The notes beneath the pieces are model-generated. The model did not search any database, was not told where the DNA came from, and was given only the letters and a program-made list of their open reading frames with translations. Shown in pieces: positions 53,210 to 61,962 of a stretch of DNA of 64,000 nucleotides (position 1 is the first letter of the stretch; the number at the start of each line of letters is the position of its first letter). Origin of the DNA: Agarilytica sp045430305. GTDB taxonomy: Bacteria > Pseudomonadota > Gammaproteobacteria > Pseudomonadales > Cellvibrionaceae. The position numbers and the translations under genes were made by a program. Location of the stretch: NCBI GenBank assembly GCA_045430305.1, contig JAILXW010000002.1, forward strand, positions 620,001 to 684,000. The letters run 5' to 3'.

Positions 53210-53553
53210 AGGTCGAAAGTTCCTGATATAGCAGGCTGATGAAAAACGTATTTGCTCGTCCTGTCGGCGTTAAGTTTGTCCTAAAAGTGTTCATTTACTC
53301 GGTGTAAATTCCGCTTTCTCGGCCAAATGTGCCTAGCCAGGGCTGTGGCATAAATGTTTTTCAAGCGCTTGTTAAAAAACAAAAAGACCTGTAAGCCTGA
53401 AGCCTACAGATCTGGGTGATTTGTACGGGGTATGGGGTTCCGCTTGGGCGAGTAGATTGGCCTCACGGGCCAGTCGCGATCAAGTAGTGGATCCGTGCCG
53501 CAAGACTTGGTTAGATTTCGGGGTCTAACCAAGTCGGGGCGAATTGTACCGGA
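53210..53553 (-). ncRNA. Structured intergenic region after fis; possible 3'-UTR or small RNA
   Basis: On the minus strand, from the fis stop: a perfect 12-bp hairpin GACTTGGTTAGA/TCTAACCAAGTC with an 8-base loop (53504-53535); then TGGCC-CGTGA-GGCCA (about 53475-53489); then an intrinsic terminator (53381-53412). The 170-base stretch before the terminator is unusually structured. The remaining 53210-53380 is the purH leader and promoter side, with nothing distinct. Exact RNA boundaries are unknown. Confidence 0.45.
53381..53412 (-). terminator. Intrinsic terminator after the dusB-fis transcript or its 3' RNA
   Basis: On the minus strand AGATCTGTAGGC-TTCA-GGCTTACAGGTCT followed by TTTTTG and TTTTTT. 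About 140 bases after the fis stop, so the fis mRNA has a long structured 3' end or a separate RNA ends here. Confidence 0.75.
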
Positions 53554-53871
53554 TTATAGCAAGCCGTATTGCTTTAATTTTTTGCGAAGTGTTCCGCGGT
53601 TCAAACCGAGAACATTGGCCGCTTTTGTTTGGTTGTGACGGGTGTACTTCATCACGACTTCAAGCATTGGCGCTTCTACTTCTGCTAGTACCATGTCGTA
53701 AACGTCGGTAACGTCTTGACCTTCTAGGTGCTGAAAGTAGTTGCCAACTGCTTTTTCAACACAGTCGCGTAGAGATTGATCTTGTGGTGCACTATAAGTT
53801 TCTTGGCTTGCTGGAGCTTGGCCAAGCAATTCTTTTGTACGCTCGTTTAATAGGGTGTCCGCAGTGTTCAT
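53554..53871 (-). CDS. fis: DNA-binding protein Fis
   Basis: 105 residues (E. coli 98). The C-terminal HTH AANVLGLNRGTLRKKLKQYGLL is the Fis signature; the N-terminal beta-hairpin arm and helices A-B (residues about 30-75) form the dimer. Overlaps the dusB stop by four bases (ATGA). An abundant nucleoid protein of fast growth, controlling rRNA and tRNA promoters. Probably autoregulated, given a Fis-like site upstream of dusB. Confidence 0.97.
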   Translation of the reverse strand: MNTADTLLNERTKELLGQAPASQETYSAPQDQSLRDCVEKAVGNYFQHLEGQDVTDVYDMVLAEVEAPMLEVVMKYTRHNQTKAANVLGLNRGTLRKKLKQYGLL

Positions 53872-54863
53872 GCTACTCGTTCCTCGTCTAATAATGGCCG
53901 TCTAAATAAGTCTTTCACGGCATCTAATTGTGATTGAATTGTTTCCAGTTGATTGAAAGCCCTGATTTTGGCAACGGAGCTTCCCCCGTATTGTTGGCAA
54001 TACCATCCAAAATGTTTACGGGCAATACGTGTTCCTTTGTGCTCGCCGTAGTGTTTGTAAAGGTCCATAAAGTGCGTAGTCATCACGCTTGTAATAGTTG
54101 TTTCCTCTGGAAGAGCGCAAATTGTGCCCCTTTCCAAAAGTCGGTTTGCCTGCTCGAATATCCAAGGGTTTCCGCAGGCTGCACGACCAATCATTACCGC
54201 GGTCGCGCCAGTGTATTCAATTACTTGCTTGGCTTTTTCAGCCGAGTTGATATCTCCGTTCGCGTAGATCGGGATATTAACCGCATCGACGATATGCTTG
54301 ATGGTGTCGTATTCGACCTCACCTACAAAGCGACATGCGCGTGTTCTGCCGTGTACCGCTATGGCTTGAATGCCGTGATCTTGAGCGATCTTGGCAATTC
54401 TCACACCGTTACGATGTTGAGTGTCCCAGCCGGTACGAATTTTCAGTGTGACCGGGACATCAACGGCGTCTACTACCGCCTTTAGAATGTCACCAACCAA
54501 TGTCTCGTCTTGTAAAAGGGCTGACCCTGCCAGCTTTTTACACACTTTTTTTGCTGGGCAGCCCATGTTGATGTCAACAATTTGGGCGCCGCTGGCAACT
54601 GCGTGTTGTGCCGCATCTGCCAGTTGTGAGGGTACTGACCCCGCAATTTGTACGCTGTGAGGAATGTCGCTGTTGTTGTTATGAATAAGGCGGAAGTGTG
54701 ATTTTTCACTGTTCCATAGTGACACGTCGCTGGTAACCATCTCTGATGTGGTCAGACCGGCTCCCATGTTCTGACAGATCTTCCTAAACGGTAGGTCTGT
54801 TACGCCTGCCATTGGCGCAAGTAGAACGCGGCTTTTGATGACGTGTGGGCCAATATTAAACAA
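53868..54863 (-). CDS. dusB: tRNA-dihydrouridine synthase B
   Basis: 331 residues, FMN-dependent TIM barrel. Signatures are VLLAPMAGVTDLPFR, INMGCPAKKVCKK with the catalytic cysteine (MGCPAK), VHGRTR, NGDI and IGRAACGNPWIF. Start is TTG at 54863 with GGGGAAATAAAG before it; the weak codon may limit DusB relative to Fis. First gene of dusB-fis. Confidence 0.97.
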   Translation of the reverse strand: MFNIGPHVIKSRVLLAPMAGVTDLPFRKICQNMGAGLTTSEMVTSDVSLWNSEKSHFRLIHNNNSDIPHSVQIAGSVPSQLADAAQHAVASGAQIVDINMGCPAKKVCKKLAGSALLQDETLVGDILKAVVDAVDVPVTLKIRTGWDTQHRNGVRIAKIAQDHGIQAIAVHGRTRACRFVGEVEYDTIKHIVDAVNIPIYANGDINSAEKAKQVIEYTGATAVMIGRAACGNPWIFEQANRLLERGTICALPEETTITSVMTTHFMDLYKHYGEHKGTRIARKHFGWYCQQYGGSSVAKIRAFNQLETIQSQLDAVKDLFRRPLLDEERVA

Positions 54864-54955
54864 CTTTATTTCCCCAATTTATCTTGCTGCAGTGAGGGCG
54901 CTTGTTCAAATCACCATCGATTTGGTGTTTGCGTCTCCACTCAAGAAGTGCGGCT

Positions 54956-54961
54956 ATGATA
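54956..54961 (-). promoter_or_regulatory. Candidate -10 element of dusB-fis
   Basis: TATCAT on the minus strand, preceded by GCCGCGC and followed by AGCCGC, a GC-rich discriminator as in growth-rate-controlled promoters. No good -35 at 16-18 bases, as is also true of E. coli fis. Predicted leader about 86 bases. Confidence 0.4.
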
Positions 54962-55003
54962 GCGCGGCGTTTTTTAATTTGGAATGTATTTACTAGTCGA
55001 TTT

Positions 55004-55018
55004 GATCAAATTTTTAAC
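55004..55018 (+). promoter_or_regulatory. Fis-like binding site upstream of dusB-fis
   Basis: GATCAAATTTTTAAC matches the 15-bp Fis consensus G-N-t-Y-A-a-W-W-W-t-T-R-a-N-C at all strongly conserved positions except R12. It overlaps the 12-bp palindrome ATTTGATCAAAT (55000-55011). Fis represses its own operon in E. coli, so autoregulation is likely here. Confidence 0.5.
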
Positions 55019-55175
55019 AATTTTATAAATATATGACACAGTCGAAACAAAAAATGAGACGGATTTGGAATAAATGGGAGTCAAAAAGCGGGTGAAATCC
55101 AACTTCTACATCTGTTGAGTATGAAAAACAACCCGAACGCCGCCTTAAAATTGGCGCGAATGAGGAACAAATGAG

Positions 55176-56435
55176 CTAATTAGCAATGATGATACGGTAA
55201 CCAGTGGCGCTTTCACCTGGGTCGGTGATCTCTAGCGCGATGTGAATAGGTTGTTTTATTGGCATGGTTGACCTTCCTGCCAGTTCTCCTCCTAAATAGT
55301 CTTGTGGGTGAAGGCGACGTGCCGCTACCACTTTGTCTCTGGCATCGGTAAAAATGAGGTCGAGGCTGGGGAAGCGCTGTTCAAATTTGGCGGTGTTTTG
55401 AATAACGGCATCTACCACTAAAGCGCCGCGCACATGTGGGTGGGAACGCACCACCAAATTGGTCGAACGGATTTTGCTGCGGTCGATCAAGTTGGGTAGT
55501 TGGCAGCCTATGATTTTACATGCCTTGGTATAGTGAGAACGGTAGGGTTCTACTGTGCTTAAACTGGGGAACTTGATCCAGGCAATTTGTACAAATAATA
55601 AGATCGCGGCAGTTGCCGATAAGCCGCCCCACAAGCTTTTTGAGTGCCAGAAGTTGGAGCTGGTCTGGTAGTCGAACTCTACTGGTTCAGGCTCAATAGC
55701 CGCTAAATAATCGGTACCGGTCGGGTAGGAACCTGTGGAATATATAGGCTGAGCGTATGTTTGCTCACGCTCATCTTCTTCTGGTTCTTCTAGCTCGACA
55801 TCATCGTATTGGTGGTAGCGTTCGTCTGGAGCCTCTTCTTCTTGCTGTGGAAGCTCTTCCTCAATGATCTGGAAGGGGGTCTGGAAATCAGACTCTGGTA
55901 CTTCGCTTGTTTCGTAGTCTGATTCCGTAGCGTCTTCTTCTTCGAATGACGTATCGCTTGGTGGCGTGTCATCGTTGCTCTCGTCCTCATCATTGAGAAG
56001 GTCTAGTGCCCAGGATTCGTCCTGAGAAACTTCATCGTCGACGCCGCAATTTTCGGAGTCATTGCGCTCAAAGAGATTAAGCTCTTCCTCGCCTTCGCTT
56101 AGGTCAGAGCGGAAAGTGTCGGCAAAGGTGTCGCTGAATTCTTCACTTAGGGCGTCGCCAACTTCGGCGGAAGAGACAATGGGCTTCGGGGCATCCATTT
56201 CCATAGTGTCACTTATGAGAATATCTTCCTCTGCTTCCGTTTCTGTCTCTTCTGATTCTATTTTTTCTTGCTCAGTTTCTTGTTCTGGCGGCTGAGCCTC
56301 AATCAGATTTTCGCGGGCATTGAAAATATTGAGGCAAGAACCGCAGCGTACGGAACCTTTCCCCGAATGTAGATGGGCCTCAGAAATGCGAAAAGATGTA
56401 GCGCATTCAGGGCAGCGTGTGATGTTTTCAGCCAT
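55176..56435 (-). CDS. Zinc-ribbon and DUF3426 membrane protein with a long acidic linker
   Basis: 419 residues. N-terminal MJ0042-type zinc ribbon with C8, C11, C31 and C34 (RCPECATSF ... VRCGSC). Then about 190 residues (45-240) very rich in Glu, Asp and Ser. One transmembrane segment at about 270-290 precedes the DUF3426 domain with NLVVRSHPHVRGALVVDAVIQN, a small beta-rich domain likely in the periplasm. Sits between prmA and dusB, as in Pseudomonas. Function unknown; a metal- or stress-sensing anchor is speculation. Confidence 0.88.
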   Translation of the reverse strand: MAENITRCPECATSFRISEAHLHSGKGSVRCGSCLNIFNARENLIEAQPPEQETEQEKIESEETETEAEEDILISDTMEMDAPKPIVSSAEVGDALSEEFSDTFADTFRSDLSEGEEELNLFERNDSENCGVDDEVSQDESWALDLLNDEDESNDDTPPSDTSFEEEDATESDYETSEVPESDFQTPFQIIEEELPQQEEEAPDERYHQYDDVELEEPEEDEREQTYAQPIYSTGSYPTGTDYLAAIEPEPVEFDYQTSSNFWHSKSLWGGLSATAAILLFVQIAWIKFPSLSTVEPYRSHYTKACKIIGCQLPNLIDRSKIRSTNLVVRSHPHVRGALVVDAVIQNTAKFEQRFPSLDLIFTDARDKVVAARRLHPQDYLGGELAGRSTMPIKQPIHIALEITDPGESATGYRIIIAN

Positions 56436-56511
56436 TTACGATAGCCCGGTCAATCCTGTCTAGATTTTTGTTGCCGGCAAATGTTCTACCGGTCTGGCTT
56501 TATATGGCGAA

Positions 56512-57390
56512 CTAATTTTTAGTGCCAGTAATACAGAGCCAATTATCATGTTCACTAATTTCGTCAATATGGATCACAGACGAGTATGCGTCAACTATGG
56601 TTTCTCTTTGCGTGTTCAATATCCCAGACAAACAAATTTTTCCTCCTGGCTTCATTAACCCTGTTAGTGCTGGGGCCAGTTCGACTAAGGGGCCAGCGAG
56701 AATATTGGCAAAGACGATATCTACTTTTTCAATTGGGCATTTGTCGGGGAAAAATACTGGAAACTGTTCAGCCTTTAAGTTGTTGCGTTCCACATTTTCG
56801 GCGGTAGCGAGTAGGGCTTGTGGATCGATGTCGGTTCCTGTAACGGAGCTAGCACCTAATAAAAGCGCTGCGATGCCCAAAATGCCAGAACCGCAGCCGT
56901 AGTCCACAACGGTCTTGTCTCGAAGGTTGGCATGCGCAGCCCACTGTAAGCATAAAAAGGTGGTCGGGTGTGTACCGGTACCAAATGCGAGACCGGGGTC
57001 TAGTTTTAAGTTTACTGCGTCAGGGTTTGGCGGTGGTGTCCAGCTGGGGCATATCCAAAAATTATCTGCGCATTGGATCGGGTGGTAGTTGTTCATCCAC
57101 TCCCGTTCCCATTCTTTGTCTTCCAGGATTTGCCATTGGCAGGTGGAGGCGTCGAGCCGACACCCCTCGACAATATTCTGAAGAATCGCTTTGGTATCGC
57201 CGTCAGCTTCAAATAAACCGGTAATCCGAGTGTCTTGCCAGAGGGGTGTTTCGCCGAGTGCGGGTTCGAAAATCGGTTCGTCGGCGCTATCTTCAAACGT
57301 GACCGAGAGCGCGCCTTGCGTTAAAAGCGCTGATTCAATCGAAGGCACAGCATCTCGCTGCGCAGATATGCGAAGTTGCAGCCAAGGCAT
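56512..57390 (-). CDS. prmA: Ribosomal protein L11 methyltransferase
   Basis: 292 residues (E. coli 293). N-terminal L11-binding domain (1-60) starting MPWLQLRI; SAM-binding VVDYGCGSGILGIAAL; NILAGPLVELAP. Substrate-loop KLDPGLAFGTGTHPTT is characteristic. It trimethylates L11. Twenty-four bases after accC on the same strand. Confidence 0.98.
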   Translation of the reverse strand: MPWLQLRISAQRDAVPSIESALLTQGALSVTFEDSADEPIFEPALGETPLWQDTRITGLFEADGDTKAILQNIVEGCRLDASTCQWQILEDKEWEREWMNNYHPIQCADNFWICPSWTPPPNPDAVNLKLDPGLAFGTGTHPTTFLCLQWAAHANLRDKTVVDYGCGSGILGIAALLLGASSVTGTDIDPQALLATAENVERNNLKAEQFPVFFPDKCPIEKVDIVFANILAGPLVELAPALTGLMKPGGKICLSGILNTQRETIVDAYSSVIHIDEISEHDNWLCITGTKN

Positions 57391-57414
57391 CTTGGGTAAG
57401 CAGCGCGAACTGGG

Positions 57415-58758
57415 CTATTGTAAGCCCAGTTTTTTCTCTAAGTAATGGATGTTAACGCCACCTTCTGCAAAAGCGCTGTCTTGTACCAGGTCTTGCTGTA
57501 ACTCTGTGTTGGTTTTAATGCCTGAAATTACAAGCTCATCCAATGCGGTGGCCATTTTTTTGAGCGCGGTAGGGCGGTCGACTGCATGAGTGATGATTTT
57601 TGCAATCATCGAATCGTAGTGGGGCGGTACTTTATAGCCACCGTATAAGTGAGAATCCACACGCACACCCAAGCCCCCGGGGGAATGAAATTTTTCTACC
57701 GTGCCAGGGCAAGGCATAAACGTCATAGGGTCTTCTGCGTTAATGCGGCACTCAAAGGCGTGGCCATTTAATTCGATGTCTTCTTGTTTCAAGCTCAATT
57801 TATTGCCCGCGCAAACAGAAATCTGTTCTTTGATCAGATCTATGCCGGTTACCATTTCTGTAACAGGGTGCTCTACCTGAATTCGGGTGTTCATTTCGAT
57901 GAAGTAGAAGCCGCCGTCTTCGTATAAGAATTCAAATGTACCTGCACCTCGATAGCCAATTTCATTACAGGCTTTGACGCAAGACGCGTAAACGCCTTGG
58001 CGAATATCATCGGGTATACCTGGGGCAGGGGCCTCTTCGAGCACTTTCTGATGGCGGCGCTGTAAAGAGCAGTCGCGATCATATAAATGCACGGCATTGC
58101 CTTGGCCGTCGGCCATAACTTGTACTTCTACGTGGCGCGGATTCTGGAGAAATTTTTCCATGTATACCGTGCTATCACCGAAGGCGGCACCAGCTTCAGA
58201 TTTTGTAACCTGAATGGATTTAAATAGCGATTCAGGATTGTGGACTACACGCATACCTCTGCCACCGCCACCTGACGCTGCTTTAATTATGACTGGGTAA
58301 CCAATGGTTGCTGCACAATCCAAACAGGCTTGCTCGTCGTCGGGCAGTGGGCCGCCGGAACCTGGAACGGTTGGAACGCCAGCTTTTTTCATAGCTTCGA
58401 TCGCCGAAACCTTATCGCCCATTAATCGAATGACGTCGGGATCTGGCCCAATAAATACAAAGCCGCTTTTTTGCACTTGTTCTGCGAAATCAGCATTTTC
58501 AGCCAAAAAACCATAGCCGGGGTGCACCGCCACGGCATCGGTAATTTCCATTGCAGCAATAATCGCGGGAATATTGAGGTAGCTGTCGGTTGATGGGTTA
58601 GGTCCGATACAAACCGATTCATCTGCGAGACGCACGTGTTTTAAATCGCGGTCAGCTTTGGAATACACCGCAACGGTTTGAATGTCTAATTCTTTACAGG
58701 CGCGTAAAATGCGCAGAGCAATCTCGCCTCGGTTGGCGATGAGCACTTTTTCAAACAT
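57415..58758 (-). CDS. accC: Biotin carboxylase subunit of acetyl-CoA carboxylase
   Basis: 447 residues. ATP-grasp with GGGGRGMRVV, EKFLQNPRHVEVQVMADG, RDCSLQRRHQKV and FIEMNTRIQVEHPVTEM, all biotin carboxylase signatures. It carboxylates the biotin on AccB in the first step of fatty-acid synthesis. AGGAC before the ATG; 16 bases after accB. Confidence 0.99.
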   Translation of the reverse strand: MFEKVLIANRGEIALRILRACKELDIQTVAVYSKADRDLKHVRLADESVCIGPNPSTDSYLNIPAIIAAMEITDAVAVHPGYGFLAENADFAEQVQKSGFVFIGPDPDVIRLMGDKVSAIEAMKKAGVPTVPGSGGPLPDDEQACLDCAATIGYPVIIKAASGGGGRGMRVVHNPESLFKSIQVTKSEAGAAFGDSTVYMEKFLQNPRHVEVQVMADGQGNAVHLYDRDCSLQRRHQKVLEEAPAPGIPDDIRQGVYASCVKACNEIGYRGAGTFEFLYEDGGFYFIEMNTRIQVEHPVTEMVTGIDLIKEQISVCAGNKLSLKQEDIELNGHAFECRINAEDPMTFMPCPGTVEKFHSPGGLGVRVDSHLYGGYKVPPHYDSMIAKIITHAVDRPTALKKMATALDELVISGIKTNTELQQDLVQDSAFAEGGVNIHYLEKKLGLQ

Positions 58759-58774
58759 GAGAAGTCCTCTTGCC

Positions 58775-59245
58775 TTAAACGATCACGATAAGGGGTTGGT
58801 CGAATTCCACGGGTTCACCGTCTTCAACAAGAATGGCTTCTACTACGCCGGCTTTGTCACATTCGATTTGGTTCATCATTTTCATTGCTTCAACGATGCA
58901 AATAGGGTCACCAGGTTTAACGGTTTGGCCTACTTCAACAAAGACTGCTGCGCCAGGGGTTGGTGAACGGTAAAAGGTGCCCACCATGGGCGATTTCACC
59001 GAGTGCCCATCAATTGGTGCGGAGGCAGGCGATGGTGCTGCCGGCTCAGATATTGGTGCAGCAGCGGGTGCTGGTGCAGCCGTTGGCATGACCGCATAGT
59101 TATGTGCTGGCGCTGCGACAACAGTTGCGTTGGCGGATGAGCCGCGGCTAATGCGCACTGACTCTTCGCCTTCTTTAATTTCTAGCTCTGCTACGTTGGA
59201 CTCTTCGAGTAGCTCGATGAGTTTTTTGATTTTGCGAATGTCCAT
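58775..59245 (-). CDS. accB: Biotin carboxyl carrier protein of acetyl-CoA carboxylase
   Basis: 156 residues. N-terminal helix MDIRKIKKLIELLEES, an Ala/Pro linker at about 40-78, then the biotinyl domain with the target K122 in EAMKMMNQ. RBS GAGGATG. First gene of accBC; biotinylated by BirA. Confidence 0.99.
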   Translation of the reverse strand: MDIRKIKKLIELLEESNVAELEIKEGEESVRISRGSSANATVVAAPAHNYAVMPTAAPAPAAAPISEPAAPSPASAPIDGHSVKSPMVGTFYRSPTPGAAVFVEVGQTVKPGDPICIVEAMKMMNQIECDKAGVVEAILVEDGEPVEFDQPLIVIV

Positions 59246-59301
59246 TACATCCTCACTTTAATTCTGATTATTTGGAATGATGAAAAATTAGTTTGATTGT
59301 T

Positions 59302-59757
59302 TTATTCGGTTTTTTCGCTAGCTTCAACGTGCCGGATTGCTGCATCTAAAGCTAGTTCGTAACTCTGCGGGCCGAAGCCGCAAATCACGCCTTCGGCAAT
59401 GTCTGAAAAATACGAGTGCTGGCGGAATTCTTCTCTCGCGTGCACGTTACTTAAATGGCACTCAATAAAAGGTATCGCAACTGCAGATAGAGCATCGCGT
59501 AACGCGACACTGGAATGCGTAAAGCCGCCAGGGTTAAAAATAATGAAGTTGATGCCTTCACTTCTTGCGTCATGAATACGCTCGATAAGCTCGTACTCGG
59601 CATTGCTTTGTAAAACTTGCAGGTGGTGCCCTTTATCAAAACTCTGAGTATTCAAAGTTGTATTGATATCTTCGAGCGTAGTATGGCCGTAGATTTCTGG
59701 TTCTCGTGTACCGAGTAAATTAAGATTAGGGCCGTGCAATACCAGAATCGTTGCCAT
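59302..59757 (-). CDS. aroQ: Type II 3-dehydroquinate dehydratase
   Basis: 151 residues. Active-site patches are HGPNLNLLGTREPEIYG (with Arg and Tyr), NPGGFTHSSVALRDAL, ECHLSNVHAREEFRQHS and GVICGFG. Makes 3-dehydroshikimate in aromatic amino acid synthesis. Upstream of accB by 56 bases, the usual order. Confidence 0.98.
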   Translation of the reverse strand: MATILVLHGPNLNLLGTREPEIYGHTTLEDINTTLNTQSFDKGHHLQVLQSNAEYELIERIHDARSEGINFIIFNPGGFTHSSVALRDALSAVAIPFIECHLSNVHAREEFRQHSYFSDIAEGVICGFGPQSYELALDAAIRHVEASEKTE

Positions 59758-59961
59758 CTGCTTCTGCCTTGTAAGTTGCCTTTAAGCCGATTAGATCGAG
59801 CGAGTTGCGACTGCTTTGATCGGGGGGAGGATGACCTTCGCGCCACAATTTTAGCAGTTTGATTATTTGTTGAGGGGGATTGTGCCGAAGTTAGGCGGAG
59901 ATGTCTACGAAAACCTGAAAATAGACGAAATTCAAAGAAGATGTAAGAGGTTTAACGATAT

Positions 59962-61707
59962 TCACCGCAGTGCGCGATCCATGGATTCTAACACAAGTGA
60001 TTCACTAAGTATCTGTGGAAGTACCTCTGGTGGCGCATTTTTCTCTGCTGGATACATCAAATACAATGGGACACCGCTGCGGCCAAAGCGCTCTAGAAGG
60101 TCAGAGATTTCTTCGTCTGCGTAGGTCCAGTCTCCCATCATCATTACTACGTCATTAATGGCGGCAAACTTCACCACTGCATCAGTGTTCAGGGCGACGC
60201 GTTCATTAAATTTGCAGGTAATACACCAATCGGCAGTCAGGTCGATAAACACCGGAACACCTTCTTCGCGTAACTCTGACAAAGTATCAGGGCTGTATGT
60301 TTCCCAGTGTGATTTCGGCTCGCTTCTGAATTTGCCAACACCCAAGCCAAGGCTGGCTGCAAATACCAAGCTAGCAAGAGCTAAACCGCGAACAAATAAT
60401 TTTGTGCCTGACTTTGAAACTCGCTGCTGCAACAACCAAATACCAAAGGTAATCAGTAACGCGCCGCACAATACAGCCATTGCCCCTGCGCTAGATGTTT
60501 GATTTGCCAACACCCAAAGCAGCCATATTGCCGTGAGATAAAGTGGGAAGGCTAAAACTTGTTTGAGCGTTTCCATCCACGGGCCTGGTTGAGGCAGGTG
60601 GCGAGCAACTAGGGGGCTATAGCTCAGTAATATGAAGGGCGATGCCATGCCAAACCCCAGCGCTCCAAATACCAGTACAGCGACGTAAGCGGGTTGGGTT
60701 AATGCAAAGCCGAGGGCCGTAGCCATAAAAGGTGCTGTACAAGGGCTGGCAACCAGTGCGGCGAGCACACCAGTAAAAAACGACGATTTCAAACCGCTGC
60801 CTTGAGTGAGGGCTTGGCCCGCCCCCATCATGCTAGTGCCGAGATAAAACACGCCGGAAAGGCTCAAGCCCATGACGAAGAACAGGTAGGCCATAAAGGC
60901 GACAAAACCAGGCTGTTGTAATTGAAAGCCCCACCCGAGAGATTCACCCGCCCCCCGAGCGATCAAAATAATCAGGGCCGCTAATACAAATGAGCCGACG
61001 ACACCGGCCGTGTATGCCCAGCCGTGTAAGTGTTGTTTATGTTCGCTTAAATGGGAAGACGCGAGACTGAGGGCCTTCAAAGAGAGCACCGGAAATACAC
61101 ACGGCATCAAGTTCAGAATTAAACCGCCCAGCATTGCGCCCAAAATTACATAGAGTAGGAAGGGGCTTTCTTCCGTTTTATTTTGCCCCGGCCTTGAACC
61201 GCCGAGATTATCGGAGTCGCCAGGTTCTGCAGTTGCAGAAAAAGTTGCAGCGTTGTTTTCACTTATGCTGCCGTCTTCGGCTACCATAAAATACTGGTTG
61301 CGCGGTGGGTAACAAAGGCCGGCATCGGCACAGCCTTGTGAGCTTACTTTTAATTCAAAGGGGGGGCGTAGGTTTGTTGTTGCAGTAACCTGCGTGGCAC
61401 CGTAATAAACAACGAGCTCTTTCTCGAAGATTTCGTCGTACTTGAGTTTACCTTCTTGAAAGGTCAGTTCTGGCGTTTCGGCTGCATCGGCATGTCGAAC
61501 TTCCAGTTTAAATTGATGCTGATAAAGGTAGTAACGTGGCTGGGCAGCCCAATCAAATGTTAGCGCTTGCCCATTGATGTTGGGTGAAACTTGGTAGGCT
61601 TCTTCGACTTTTAAGAATTCATCATCGCTTGTGCCTGAACCTAAGAGACTGTCTTCCGCGAATGATTGCAGTGCAAACAAGCCCGTTACAATAATCAAGA
61701 ACCGCAT
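59962..61707 (-). CDS. dsbD: DsbD-family thiol:disulfide interchange protein
   Basis: 581 residues from the ATG at 61707, chosen because it begins a clear signal peptide ending SFA; the frame extends to 61767. Periplasmic alpha-domain with CADAGLCYPP, eight transmembrane segments with the cysteine motifs NLMPCVFPVLSLK and ASPCTAPFM, and a C-terminal thioredoxin with DWCITCKFNE. All three cysteine pairs are intact. It passes electrons from cytoplasmic thioredoxin to periplasmic reductases. Upstream of aroQ as in Pseudomonas. Confidence 0.95.
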   Translation of the reverse strand: MRFLIIVTGLFALQSFAEDSLLGSGTSDDEFLKVEEAYQVSPNINGQALTFDWAAQPRYYLYQHQFKLEVRHADAAETPELTFQEGKLKYDEIFEKELVVYYGATQVTATTNLRPPFELKVSSQGCADAGLCYPPRNQYFMVAEDGSISENNAATFSATAEPGDSDNLGGSRPGQNKTEESPFLLYVILGAMLGGLILNLMPCVFPVLSLKALSLASSHLSEHKQHLHGWAYTAGVVGSFVLAALIILIARGAGESLGWGFQLQQPGFVAFMAYLFFVMGLSLSGVFYLGTSMMGAGQALTQGSGLKSSFFTGVLAALVASPCTAPFMATALGFALTQPAYVAVLVFGALGFGMASPFILLSYSPLVARHLPQPGPWMETLKQVLAFPLYLTAIWLLWVLANQTSSAGAMAVLCGALLITFGIWLLQQRVSKSGTKLFVRGLALASLVFAASLGLGVGKFRSEPKSHWETYSPDTLSELREEGVPVFIDLTADWCITCKFNERVALNTDAVVKFAAINDVVMMMGDWTYADEEISDLLERFGRSGVPLYLMYPAEKNAPPEVLPQILSESLVLESMDRALR

Positions 61708-61962
61708 TGTTACAGTTTTCAAAAAGTCCGACCGGATGTAGGTGTTTGTTCGCATCGATTTAATCACTAAGGCAAATTAAGTATGAGAAGGACTGTATAG
61801 AACCGTGGAGGAAATGCAAGTTCCCGAACTGGGGTCCAATGTGTACAGCTCCCTTAATATTAGAGTTTGGCTTACAATAGCGAGAATGCGAAATGAAACT
61901 GTAATTTTTGCGACCTGTGTTGCCGTTAAAATCCCGCAACCCCAATTAACTGGTTATAAGTA

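Larger units (their letters stand above)
54864..55175. other. dusB-fis promoter region
   Basis: 312 AT-rich bases between the DUF3426 gene and dusB. Contains a Fis-like operator, a candidate -10 with GC-rich discriminator, and a short hairpin CACCA-AATCGA-TGGTG in the leader. No gene seen. Confidence 0.5.
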
